A stretch of 64,000 nucleotides of DNA from Reticulascus tulasneorum (Eukaryota > Ascomycota > Sordariomycetes > Glomerellales > Reticulascaceae), in the NCBI GenBank assembly GCA_001557505.1, contig LSAX01000012.1, positions 248,001-312,000 of the forward strand. Reading direction: 5' to 3'. Below are positions 54,845 through 64,000 of this stretch, piece after piece. The notes under the pieces were generated by a model. That model saw only the letters and a list, made by a program, of their open reading frames with translations, had not been told where the DNA came from and did not search any database. Position 1 is the first letter of the stretch; every line of letters begins with the position of its first letter. Both the position numbers and the translations under genes were made by a program.

Positions 54845-56461
54845 CTCCTCTTCTTCTTCCTCTTCGTCCTCTTGTTCTTCCTCTTCTTCCACTTCTTCTT
54901 CTTCCTCTTCTTCCTCCTCCTCAACCTCGACCTCGTCTTCGCCTTCCTCTTGTTCATCCTCTTCCTCGACCTCAGCTTCCCCGAAGCTATTTTTTCTTCC
55001 AATACCCAAAACATTTTCGGCTCGCTCTTGCATTATGTCTAGCTTCTGTGACCACTGGTTGACCTGGTCTAAATTTACGGTTACTACTTCTCCTACATTG
55101 TCTATTCCGCCATTCTCAATTGGCTTGGGTTCTTCTCCATGCTTGTCCTCGCTTTGACGGCCCGGGCTCCAGTCCGCGCCGTTCTCACTCTCCTCAATGA
55201 CGTCTTCTACTTCGTGTACACCCTCATTCTCCTCGTCCTCTTCCAATTCACCGAACTCGATGCTGATGCTCATTGCCGAGCGTTGGGGCGTCTCTACTTG
55301 AGTTTGGTTATCTTGCCAGCCTCGGTCGGACGTGTGTTCGTCGTTGACCATCATTCCATGCGTGGGTGCGATCTTCAAAACGTCGTCGTCTCCCGTGCAC
55401 TCATCCTGATTAACCTCATATTCCGTTTCTGCTTCTGACTCTCGCGACTGCAATAACTGGCCATCGAAGCTGATGCAATCCTGATCGTTGGGCTCACCGC
55501 CCCTGGCGGTTGACGAAGGGGCACAGTCACTAGCGCGATCTTGTGGTTTGCGAGCCTGAAGACCACTTGATTGACCCCAGAGTGTCGGGAGCTTCGGCCC
55601 AGCTGCAGAAAGTTTGATCCGTTTGGCAGGCGGATCGGACAAGCCATGATCGCTTGCATCGACATCGCTGACCGGATTGTGGCCAGAGTCATTCAGGGCG
55701 ATCGAGGGGACAACCATACCATAGAGGTCCCGTTCTAGACCAAAATTCTTGATTGGGGCCCCGTTGATGCCCCGTGCTGCATTCTTAACCTGCTCTTGTG
55801 CGATGAGAGAGGTCGCTTCCTGCCGGGCCCATTCCAGGGCGGCAACAATGTCAGAGCGCTCGACGGGTGAGCGAGAATCCTGGACTTTGGACGCCGCAGA
55901 ATGCTCGCCAATGCGGAGAGCCTTGTTCTTGCCGTGCAAGACACGAAGTTCATGGCGGGCGAGCATCTTGGAATTGAGTAGGTCCACGACATCGTTCCAG
56001 CGCGGCATCAGCACGGCTAGGTCGTGGAGCTGACGGAGCAGTGGCAACGGTAAGGCTTGCCAGCCGTAGTATTGGAAACACTCAAGCCCCCAGGCGGCAA
56101 TGATGCCCGATTGATGCTGCAGGTGCTGACTCTCACGGTCGCGCATATTCTTGCCACGTTTTGCCAGGCGGTCAAAATCGCCCCAGCGCTCGGCACTAGC
56201 ACCCTTGCGGCCGCCGGTGACAGCTAGGAGGAGGGGAAAGAAGGCTGCTGCGACGTTGGCGGCAAAAGTATCGATGCCAAGGATCTTATCGCGGTAGATC
56301 TCGTGCAACTGTTCTCGATCGCGCGCGCTACGACACGCCTGGGAGTCTCGGTGAAAGCTGGCGGCGAAGTTTATTGCAGCCACGGTTGGGGACATCGACG
56401 TGTGCGTAGGGGAGACGACATCGGCACCAATGGCCGAGTACAGGCGCTCTTGCAACGCCAT
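53141..56461 (-). CDS. Large JmjC-like protein 2 (partly retained metal site)
   Basis: Single exon from ATG 56461 (MALQERLYSAIG, matching MALKERLYSAMG in paralogue 1), 1106 residues. The frame is open further upstream but without an ATG. It has the same three-part plan as the copy at 19567-22737: conserved N-terminus, acidic disordered middle, and JmjC-like C-terminus. Here the JmjC core reads FAGAFSGAHVDPLVGSW near residue 945, so the HxD metal pair is kept. The later PPG motif (LIPPGLRLIQ) still lacks the second His. An uninterrupted Glu/Asp tract of some 60 residues is encoded at 54786-54966. The paralogues are opposite in strand and 34 kb apart. Function unknown; if any metal-dependent activity remains in the pair, it would be here. 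Confidence 0.8.
54786..54966 (-). repeat. GAA/GAG trinucleotide tract coding poly-Glu
   Basis: About 180 bp of GAA, GAG and GAT codons (CTTCTT on the plus strand) inside JmjC-like gene 2, absent at this length from paralogue 1. Likely length-variable. Confidence 0.9.
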
Positions 56462-57099
56462 TTTCGCCCTTGTGATTGATGAGAATGATGGGGTTCGGCA
56501 GATAGCGGTATGGGGTGGGATGCTATTAATGGCATGAGAGGAATAATGGTTGCGCCCTGAAGACACTAACGTGTCAGGTGCATTGAGGAGCGGATGAGAT
56601 GGCAAGCTCGACTCAGCCGCACCGCCACTCAACCCGCACAATCTTACTAGCGGGGAGCCCCGGCTTTACTGTGCAGAGTAGTAGTAAGGCTGACCGAAAA
56701 TCTTACTGGCAGCACGTCCAAGAACAGGAGTTTGGGGCTTTACCACGATCTGAATATGGCGAATAAAGTGAAATACCACAGCGAGCAGCAGTACTGACAT
56801 GTAGCGGGGATGGCAGCGTGTTCGAGAACATGAGTCTGAGATTTTTAATATGATCCGGATATGGCGAATAAGTTTGAATTACCTTTGTAAGCAGTATTGA
56901 TATGTGCTGTGCCGCCCCCTCCAACGCAGGTGGGAGAGTGTGCGGGGGCCGATCTGCAGGTGCGGGCCACTCTCTATTTCAGCTGGGTTGCCTACCCAAG
57001 GTCTTGCTGAAGTGTGCGCACTGACTGGCTGGTAGAGACGTTCCTTGACATTTGTTTTGCATGTACTATTTGTGTCGGGAACTCCGATGCCTCTAAAAT
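56462..57099. other. Intergenic region upstream of JmjC-like gene 2
   Basis: Probably its promoter. It includes two similar segments near 56745-56775 and 56850-56880 sharing ATCTGAATATGGCGAATAA or GATCCGGATATGGCGAATAA. No gene recognised. Confidence 0.5.
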
Positions 57100-57480
57100 T
57101 ATGCCTATATCCATGACCCTTGTGGTCTTCGCCGTTGTGTTGCATCGAAAATAAGGCCGCACTCGGCGACTACCCTGGCTTTCAAGTGCAATTTTCACTG
57201 TCGCCAAGGACGGGAGCAGATGGAATCAGGTTTCCAAGAACAGATCGGCTCGTTCACTGCACAGCAATCATGTGGCCCTGCAAATGTGGAGCCCAACAGT
57301 CTGGAGAAGTCCCACGGGGGAGGCTGAAAATCCAGAACAAATGTACCGACATGATTCTTTGTGCGTGTGGCCGTAGCATTTTCGGATTAATTATCCAGGC
57401 AAATGGTTGCCGAACTTCTCGAGTCTGACAACAGTTCTGTTGGCAAAATGGAGCATGCTCGAACAAGATAGTAGCCTGGA
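57100..57480 (+). pseudogene. Relic of bZIP gene, third copy (3' part only)
   Basis: Aligns with the conserved 3' half of the bZIP genes. CGGCGACTACCCTGGCTTTC matches the RRLPRLL coding segment, TTTCCAAGAACAGAT matches FQEQI, and CTCGTTCACTGCACAGCA matches SFV..HP. TCTGACAACAGTTCTGTTGG matches the last exon (GSDNSSAS). It has deletions and stops throughout. It is closest to the decayed copy at 17.3 kb and, like that one, lies next to a JmjC-like gene. Confidence 0.65.
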
Positions 57481-58930
57481 TACATTGCTTGCCGGCATCA
57501 GGACCATTGTGCCTCGGCTGAACAGAAAACCTCAGACATCATTGTACCTAGTGATAATCAAAAACCAATGCCAAGTACAGGAGCCACGCGAAGGATGAAT
57601 AGCAGTGGCTTGCCTTCATACCCCAAAGTAGCAGATGCGGAATATCTTTGCCTGCGCTTGGCTGAAGGAGGTATCTCTTATGATGAACATATCTGCACAT
57701 GACACTTCTTGGATGCCTGCATTTAATTTGTTTCCCAGCTCTACCGCAATGTCCCGCATTCCTATCTGCAGGTCCCAGGAGCAATTCGTCAGACAGAGGC
57801 CGTTCGAGCCAGAGCTCGTACAAAAGTAGATAAATTTCATCATCGTTGTTCCGCTTGGGACCGCAATACGACCTCGGCAAACCTACCGTGTTTAGATTAA
57901 TAAAAGAATGAACATGATCCCTCGAAAGTTCTGCGGATTTACAACGTGGAGGCCATTCTGAGTCACCACGACCACGAGTTACGTGTGGATTTACCGTGGC
58001 CCAAACCACGATTACGTTCCAGCGCTGGTATACTAACGAGTAAAACCCCGAGAAGATGATGTGTGCAAACTATCTTTTCGGGCCGGCACAAGTATCTGGC
58101 CATGGCTTCGACATAGACAGTGAGATAGCACCTCTATTGTGCTAAACATTGCGGCCTCTGAAGGAACAGTAGCCACGCTACGTCTAGGAAGCGTTTAGAC
58201 GGATCCGGAGTAAGCACAGATGTGGCACGTCTGACGGATTTCGGTCCTATTTGAGAACCAGGGATGGGTTAAGCGAAAGAACCGCCACATTCTCCAGCGG
58301 AGCATTCGCAATAACTTACGCGGACCGGAGGCGTTGACTTCCCAAAAGCGAATTTCCTTTTATTGTCCCTTTCCTTTTTCTTTTTCTCTTTCCTTCTTCT
58401 TTTTCGGTTTTCCTTTCTCTTTTAAGCCCTCTTTTTTTTTTCTCCCCCCCCCCCCCCCCCCTGGCGAGATGAAGAGACGATGGTAAAAGAGAGAACCACG
58501 TCTTCAGAGTTCGACCGTTTTCGCTCGGCCTTTCAGTCTCTCGAATACTGATCCCAATATTTTGGATGCAGAATGACAATCGACTAGTTGGCGGCGATTT
58601 CTACCTTTAACAACGAATGTTCCAACATTGCCTGCGAATTCCGATGCTTGCCAGTCTCACGACGACTCACAATGGTGCGCTTTTTGGGCGTTTTCATAGA
58701 CGGCAGTATTGCTAGTCACAAAGTTCCTAAAGGAAAGGGTCTTGACACGATCAACGGATGTGAAGGCCTTCCTGCATCTGACTTTGCCATTGAGACCCTC
58801 TGGCAAATGGGTGACATCGAAGTTCAGGACTAGGTGTAACGGTTTGATGCAGAGCATAGCTGAGCCGCCCCCAATCGTGCATCTTTTGGGGCTAAAATTA
58901 CAACAGCCTTGGACTTTGGAAATTACTGAG

Positions 58931-58971
58931 AAGCTTGGACCATCGACTCACGGAGTGATGGTCTGTGCTGA
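58931..58971 (+). promoter_or_regulatory. Dispersed palindromic element, copy 5
   Basis: AAGCTTGGACCAT, 14-nt loop, ATGGTCTGTGCTGA. About 70 bp ahead of a TATATAAA sequence and 930 bp before the reductase ATG. Confidence 0.7.
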
Positions 58972-59684
58972 ACCTTACACCATCAGCCCCTCCCAGCCTT
59001 TCTTGTGCCGCAGTCTCTTTGCCTGACCTGATCTCCTCTACCTATATAAAGACCCCAAAGACTGGAGGAATAACTATTGTGATTAACTGATGATGATATC
59101 TGGGGTGGCAATTGCCGATTCACTTGTGTCACATTTCCCCACCTGAGATTGGCGTCGCCCGAGGTACTGTCTTTTATTAATAACACACACATACGCCCCA
59201 GGCCGATACGCGGTGGAATAGAGACTTGTATCACATAGTCCAATTAAGTTTTTTTTTTTCTATATGTCGTGTCCCAAGCCGCCGCATGGCACTTCTGGCC
59301 CCTGCTGGTTGTCAGGCAGGGTACTTAAACTTAGTAACTAGAGTTAAGGTAGATTCGAACCTGTGACGTGACTTGGTGGTAGTGGCGGTGAAATAATTTG
59401 CTGCTGAAGCCCCCACTAAGGTAGGGATTTCCCGGGCTCTTAACTATCGCATTTGTACCCATAGGACAAAAAGGAAATTCCCCTGGTGTCGTTTATGAAA
59501 GCCACAACGCGTACCCATGGTATGTGCACAAGAAGTCAAAAGCACCAAGACTGCCATGTGTCAGCTGACGAGAGCCCATCATTTAGCTTATCATAGGTAA
59601 TAACTTATGCAGGATTCCGGATTCCGGATGTCTCATGCATCTTGTTATTTTCCTTCTTGTGTTTAAGCCGCCCTTAAACTTTCT

Positions 59685-59726
59685 GCACACACATACACAC
59701 ACACAGACACACACACACACACACAG
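59685..59726. repeat. CA microsatellite
   Basis: Interrupted CA dinucleotide run upstream of the keto-acid reductase gene. Confidence 0.9.
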
Positions 59727-59901
59727 AGATACAGATACCCGGCAGACGCGTGCTTCGTATCATGCGGATGACTACTCAACGCGAGCCGACGCACGTATAG
59801 AAATTAATGTAGGACACGTGCTCCAAGAGCATTTTGAGAGGCCAGGTACTTGACTTCGGCTTGCGAGATCTGTTCACTAACGATACCAAGCTGGCTAGTC
59901 G

Positions 59902-61192
59902 ATGACCTGCAACAGGTCGTCGTCTGACATGTCTAGCAAAGGGATGAAAAGCCACAGCAGCGACATCACCAACGAAGACAGGATTTATGTTCTTGGAGTT
60001 GGTAACCTGGGTAAATTCGTTGCACACGCTTTGAAAAAACACCATCCTCGATTGCCCATCTCACTGCTTCTTCATCGAGCCGACCTCCTTTCAGAGTGGG
60101 ACGCGGCAGGGAGAGTCATCGAGTGTGTTACTAACGGTCGTTCTGACAAGAGAGCGGGCTTTGATGTCGAGCTTCTATCCCCCTCCGAGAGCGAAAAGTG
60201 TTCCCGAGAGCATGAGACCCTGATTAAACATTTGATTGTGGCGACTAAGACATACGTGACAACGTCCGCCTTGGGCTTGGTTAAACATCGCCTTGGAAGC
60301 ACTTCTAGCATCCTGTTTTTGCAAAATGGAATGGGTATGGCGGCACACCAGGCCAAGACGCCACGTACATAGCTGACTGGGTTTAGGTACCATGGATGAA
60401 GTGTCTGCTTCGGTGTTCAGTGATGCCGGGTCACGACCATCATATTGGGCCGGAATATGCAGTTGCGGTGTGTACAGCACGTCGCCGTTCTCCGTCGTCC
60501 ATGCTGGTCGAGGTCCAATTATAGTAGGGCCGGTGTTTGGGGCACCGAATGGCATCTCTCAAGATACTTTGGCCATCTCCGTCGCGCCCGATTTCATGAT
60601 TCAACGTCTGCTAGAGACACCAGACGTCGAAGCGACCCTTGTAACGCCGGAGCAGATCAAGGAAGCACAGTTACAAAAGCTCATAGTCAACGCCATGATC
60701 AATCCCTTGACCGCTATATTTCGGTGCAAGAATGGTCAGCTCTTTGATGAGCCGCAGCGGTTCGCCTTAATGAGAGCACTTTTGGAAGAAGCAGGAGAAA
60801 TTGTGCGGGCGATTCTGCCTCGGACATCTCAGTGTCCTGAAAAATCAGTGTTCGCAGATGAAAATCTTCTGGTACCTGTCCTCAGAGTTGCCGAGAAGAC
60901 CGCAGAAAGCACGAGTTCAATGCTTCAGGACATTGAAGCAGGGCGGAGAACCGAGATCGGTTACATCAACGGATATATTGTCTCGCAGGGACAACGACTT
61001 GGCCTTCCCTGTTTCAACAATGATACTATTGTCCACTTGGTTCAGCAGCGGAGAGTTATGGGGAATGATGACATCCAGTCCACATTCAACATACCAAGTC
61101 ATGTAGGTATAGGACACATTTGCCTCAGGCAAGGTGCCCAGTCGTTCTATCGCGCAAGAGATAATTTGCAGTTTCAGAACCCTAAGCTCTGA
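59902..61192 (+). CDS. Ketopantoate/ketoisovalerate reductase-like enzyme (hydroxy-acid supply)
   Basis: Exons 59902-60334 and 60387-61192 (52-nt intron) give 412 residues; ATG 59929 or 59944 are alternative starts. The N-terminal Rossmann motif GVGNLG is at 32-37 (YVLGVGNLGKFVAHAL), and ILFLQNGMG sits at the splice. The C-terminal ApbA/PanE domain shows KLIVNAMINPLTAI with the expected catalytic Lys and Asn, then TEIGYINGYIVSQGQRLGLP. The family reduces 2-dehydropantoate with NADPH. In Beauveria and Fusarium a relative next to the beauvericin/enniatin synthetase reduces 2-ketoisovalerate to D-2-hydroxyisovalerate. Its position 2 kb upstream of and co-oriented with NRPS 2, whose C1 resembles those synthetases, supports that role here. 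A housekeeping pantothenate function remains possible. Confidence 0.9.
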
Positions 61193-63208
61193 AAGCTAAG
61201 AATACGCATCATTAAATGACTAGAGGCCTCTTTTGTATGTGCACAGTTATTGTTTGACTTGTTCTTCTTCAAACTGCCAGTGACACCACGTTCATTACCA
61301 TACCATGAGACTCCGCCAATCCGGAATCACTGTTAGTGTAACAGGATTCAAGGAAGATTAGTACTAGCAGGCTTTTAGCAGAGAAGGTCGGGAGACACTC
61401 TAAAGAAGTTGATACAGCACTGTCAGGCATTTACGAGGCCGCTCTAGGACTGCCTGTCACCAAAGGAAATTGTATAAATCTTTTAGGAAAATGGACCTGT
61501 TGACTAAGGTAGTAATAGTTGTTCTTTCGGCGGCCAGGCCGTAACATATTGTATCCATGACCATAGTATACAATAACAGGGACTTGACGGCTGTGACGTT
61601 TGATGGGCATAGGACAAGATTCAACGGTCCAAGAATTGTCCGCGCTAATGCAGGAACACAGACATACGGCAAACTGCCAGTGGTTGCTTTCGAACGTTCA
61701 GCCATACGATTTCTATCTCATAGATGAACACTATAGGCCGCATACTTTTCAAGGCGAGTAGCTGCACATATGAGTTTCTACAAGAACGGTAAAGCTTTGA
61801 CATTTCTACACGCATGATGCCAGGCCCGCCCAGAGCAACATTCGTACGATAGTTCCAGCTTGTCACAACCTAGGAATCCCAATTGCTTCTAGTCCAATTG
61901 TACAGTTCGTCTGAACGGGTCCAATTGGACCTGCGCAATTGAAGACTTCTAGAGATCTAGATTCCACGGACATGATCTTTGTCCGAACAGCTGCGCACAA
62001 CAGCCCGATCCGTTAGCTGGACACTCAGTACAATCGAGGACAGGCTGAAAGAATGGTCTGTACGAATGCGAGGATACGGCCCTGAATTACACCATGATCC
62101 CACCTGGCCCCTCCTGGTTGTGCAATACGTGGGCGAAGCTACACGTATCGTCCGATGGACACGATTCAGCCGCCAAAGGAGTCCAAGTGTGGACCGAGCT
62201 CGACGGTTAGAACCACCTTTAATTCCAATGTAGCGAGAAGAGTCTGAAATTGAAGTATGAGCATACTGTCTAAGAGCAGCTCCAACTAAACCTGCAGATA
62301 AAGGTCGTCAGTTTCTGAGGCGCTGTGGGCTGAGCTGTAAAGGAAGCCATGGCTTTCTGCTTGGCAGTTTGGTATATCATAAGTTCTAGGTATTGTGATT
62401 TCAGAGCTACTCGAACAGAGACCGATATCACACATGGTCTGTCCTTGAAACTCAGATGACTGCTATGTTGAGCCCTGGCCCACCTAGAGTGCAGTAGTCA
62501 CTGCACCTGTGTTGACAGCGAGTGCCGCTAGTGAGCTTCGCTAATCGCATCCCAGGAAATCTTTCGTAAAACTCTGTCCTGTCTCCATCTTTCACTTCCA
62601 GACCCAATACTGCACCACTGCGCGTTACCCACCTTTCTATCATACGCTTGTAGCCCCTCAGCGAGCCGTAAAAGTAGCTCTGGCTAGAAGCCATGAAAAG
62701 TTCAGCACGTGATAGAGTATGGGTATTTTGGCTATGTAGCATAGTCTAGCATAAAACTTGGCACCTGGCAGGCGTGGTACCTCAAGAACTGTCTGCACAA
62801 TTCTGCACGAATGTCAATCGGACGACTAAGCATGTAAGCATGTAAGCCTATAGGGTGGGACCAGCAGGTACGCTAGAGGCACCGCCCGATCCGCTTGGCT
62901 TCTCAGACTGGGGCGCAGGCGAGTCGTTCATAAGGTTTAGCGCGATATTACATGCATTGGCTCAAGAATTCATCCTTGGCAAATGAGTTACCGCGCTTAC
63001 GGGTTCGACTTCGCAAAATTTGTTTTCTTGGAACTATTAGTACTATTTTCTTGACATCATCGAATCTCTAGAGCTCCGGAGACGACCTCACCTTTTCAAA
63101 TACGTGCGAAAATTTTCAGACACCTCCAAACACCGTTTGACACATTCAGACACATTCAGACACCCTCATACACCATCAGACACCGTTGGACAGCGTCCTG
63201 AGAGCAAT
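61193..63208. other. Intergenic region upstream of NRPS 2
   Basis: Two kb without a recognisable gene; open frames are below 100 codons. The last 100 bp hold the CAGACAC-type repeats at 63116-63193. Confidence 0.55.
63116..63193 (+). repeat. Decameric CAGACAC-type repeats in NRPS 2 promoter/leader
   Basis: About eight imperfect 10-11-bp units (TCAGACACAT, CAAACACCGT, TACACCAT, GACACCGT variants) end 16 bp before ATG 63209. Unrelated in sequence to the minisatellite ahead of NRPS 1. Confidence 0.75.
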
Positions 63209-64000
63209 ATGACGTCGGTAAGAAACATGGCAGCAGCTCAAGAAGACTTAGCTAGTTCAATACCCTTGATGTCTGTCGACACTGACAAGCAGCGCGAAAT
63301 TAACAAGCATCGCAACACTCTTCACAAGCAAGTAACTCGACGTTTTGGCTTGGACCCAGGTAAGATTGAGAATATCCTGCCAAGTACGCCGTTCCAAAGC
63401 GACGTGATGGATTATGCTGCGGGCGATGACCGGTATGTTGCTGGCTATGTCGTCTACCAGCTCCCAAAAAACGTCGACGTCGAACGCCTGGCCAAAGCTT
63501 GGAAGGAGGTTGTTCGTTGTACTCCGGCCTTGCGAAGTCACACATTCACGTCGGAATCCGGTGATCATTTTCAAGTCGTACTGTCGGAGAGCTTCTCTTG
63601 GATGTACTTGAAAAGTCAGGACACATACCAGGCCGTTGTCGAAGAAGAGGTCGCAGCTGTTCTGACTGGGGGTCAGTGCAATCGATTTGCCGTTCTAAAG
63701 AACCCAAGCACAGAGCAAACATTACTCATCTGGATATTTAACCAAGCTCTGGTGGATAGCACGTTCCAGGAACTCATTCTTCAAAGGGTACTTACGGTCT
63801 ACGACGGCGGGGAAATTAAAAACTCATCCGGGACCGAAATGCTGGCGAAGCCTCTGGTTAAGGATCCAGAAAGTGCGGCAAAGTTTTGGCAGGAGCACTT
63901 TGACGGATTAGATGCCTCTGCATTTCCTACTCTGCCGTCCCAGTTGACCAAGCCGTATCCCGATGCGAAGGCAGAGCATCGCATATCGTATCCGGTTTCG
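63209..64000 (+). CDS. Nonribosomal peptide synthetase 2, N-terminal part (3' end outside window)
   Basis: Open from ATG 63209 (alternative ATG 63227) to the right edge: 264 codons. The sequence is a paralogue of the NRPS 1 N-terminus: DPGKIENILPSTPFQSDVMD against DQSKIENILPRTPFQLDVME, then VDVERLAKAWKEVVRCTPAL and FQVVLSESFSWMYL. It is the N-terminal condensation domain (C1). Where HHxxxDG is expected it reads FNQALVDST, so C1 is degenerate as in NRPS 1 and, as far as I recall, as in cyclodepsipeptide synthetases. The two NRPS genes lie 55.6 kb apart and face outward. With the co-oriented keto-acid reductase upstream, a depsipeptide synthetase is likely; the rest of the gene is needed to say which. 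Confidence 0.9.
   Translation, partial: MTSVRNMAAAQEDLASSIPLMSVDTDKQREINKHRNTLHKQVTRRFGLDPGKIENILPSTPFQSDVMDYAAGDDRYVAGYVVYQLPKNVDVERLAKAWKEVVRCTPALRSHTFTSESGDHFQVVLSESFSWMYLKSQDTYQAVVEEEVAAVLTGGQCNRFAVLKNPSTEQTLLIWIFNQALVDSTFQELILQRVLTVYDGGEIKNSSGTEMLAKPLVKDPESAAKFWQEHFDGLDASAFPTLPSQLTKPYPDAKAEHRISYPVS

Larger units (their letters stand above)
57481..59901. other. Intergenic region upstream of keto-acid reductase gene
   Basis: Contains a pyrimidine tract with poly-C (58444-58461), palindromic element copy 5 (58931-58971), a TATATAAA sequence at 59043 and a CA microsatellite (59685-59726). No gene recognised. Confidence 0.55.

Noticed and set aside
53141..56641. 60-residue N-terminal extension of JmjC-like protein 2
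   Set aside because: The extended frame begins at a non-ATG codon, and the paralogue aligns from the internal ATG at 56461.
59340..59362. Sequence resembling a tRNA T-arm (GGTTCGAATCT on the minus strand)
   Set aside because: No matching acceptor stem or A box could be found around it.

Overview
This window looks like DNA from a filamentous ascomycete (Pezizomycotina, probably Sordariomycetes/Hypocreales). The evidence is short introns (about 48-156 nt) with GT..AG ends and CTAAC-like branch sites, a multimodular NRPS, fungal calcineurin A genes, NLR/HELLP-type cell-death genes, and decayed LINE and Tc1/mariner copies. No tRNA, rRNA or CRISPR was seen.

Layout. 1-7553 (-): the 5' part of an NRPS (C1-A1-T1-C2-A2-T2-C3...) that runs off the left edge. 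Its first A domain carries Gly where amino-acid-activating domains carry Asp, as in hydroxy-acid-activating depsipeptide synthetases. 10782-12134 (+): a bZIP factor. 13907-15860 (+): calcineurin A copy 1. 17309-18577 (+): a decayed bZIP copy. 19567-22737 (+): a large JmjC-like protein. 24767-28958 (+): a full-size ABCB-type transporter. 29466-31456 (-): calcineurin A copy 2. 32268-36009: an NLR (PP motif, NB-ARC, TPR) divergent from a HELLP-like effector with a matching PP amyloid motif. 36357-38685: a broken fungal gene and a dead mariner transposase. 38903-42952 (+): a second, repeat-expanded NLR. 44.4-47.5 kb: relics of a LINE and of two NRPS C/A regions. 48376-49954 (-): a flavocytochrome b2-type hydroxy-acid dehydrogenase. 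50886-52019 (-): a THEM6-like thioesterase-fold protein. 53141-56461 (-): a second JmjC-like protein. 57.1-57.5 kb: a third bZIP relic. 59902-61192 (+): a ketopantoate/ketoisovalerate reductase-like enzyme. 63209-64000 (+): the start of a second NRPS, running off the right edge.

How it may work together. A 2-keto-acid reductase, hydroxy-acid-initiating NRPSs, a bZIP regulator and an ABC exporter fit an enniatin/beauvericin/destruxin-type depsipeptide locus. The unusual component is two diverged calcineurin A catalytic subunits. Both are altered in the groove where cyclosporin-cyclophilin and LxVP peptides bind: the position equivalent to human V314 is F in copy 1 and T in copy 2, and copy 2 also has Y341F. 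This suggests, as inference, a target-based self-resistance pair for a calcineurin-directed product.

Nearly every gene family here occurs at least twice (NRPS, bZIP, calcineurin A, JmjC-like, NLR). A conserved palindromic element of about 41 bp occurs in five intergenic spacers. A PNT1/HELLP-type amyloid cell-death module sits in the middle of the locus.
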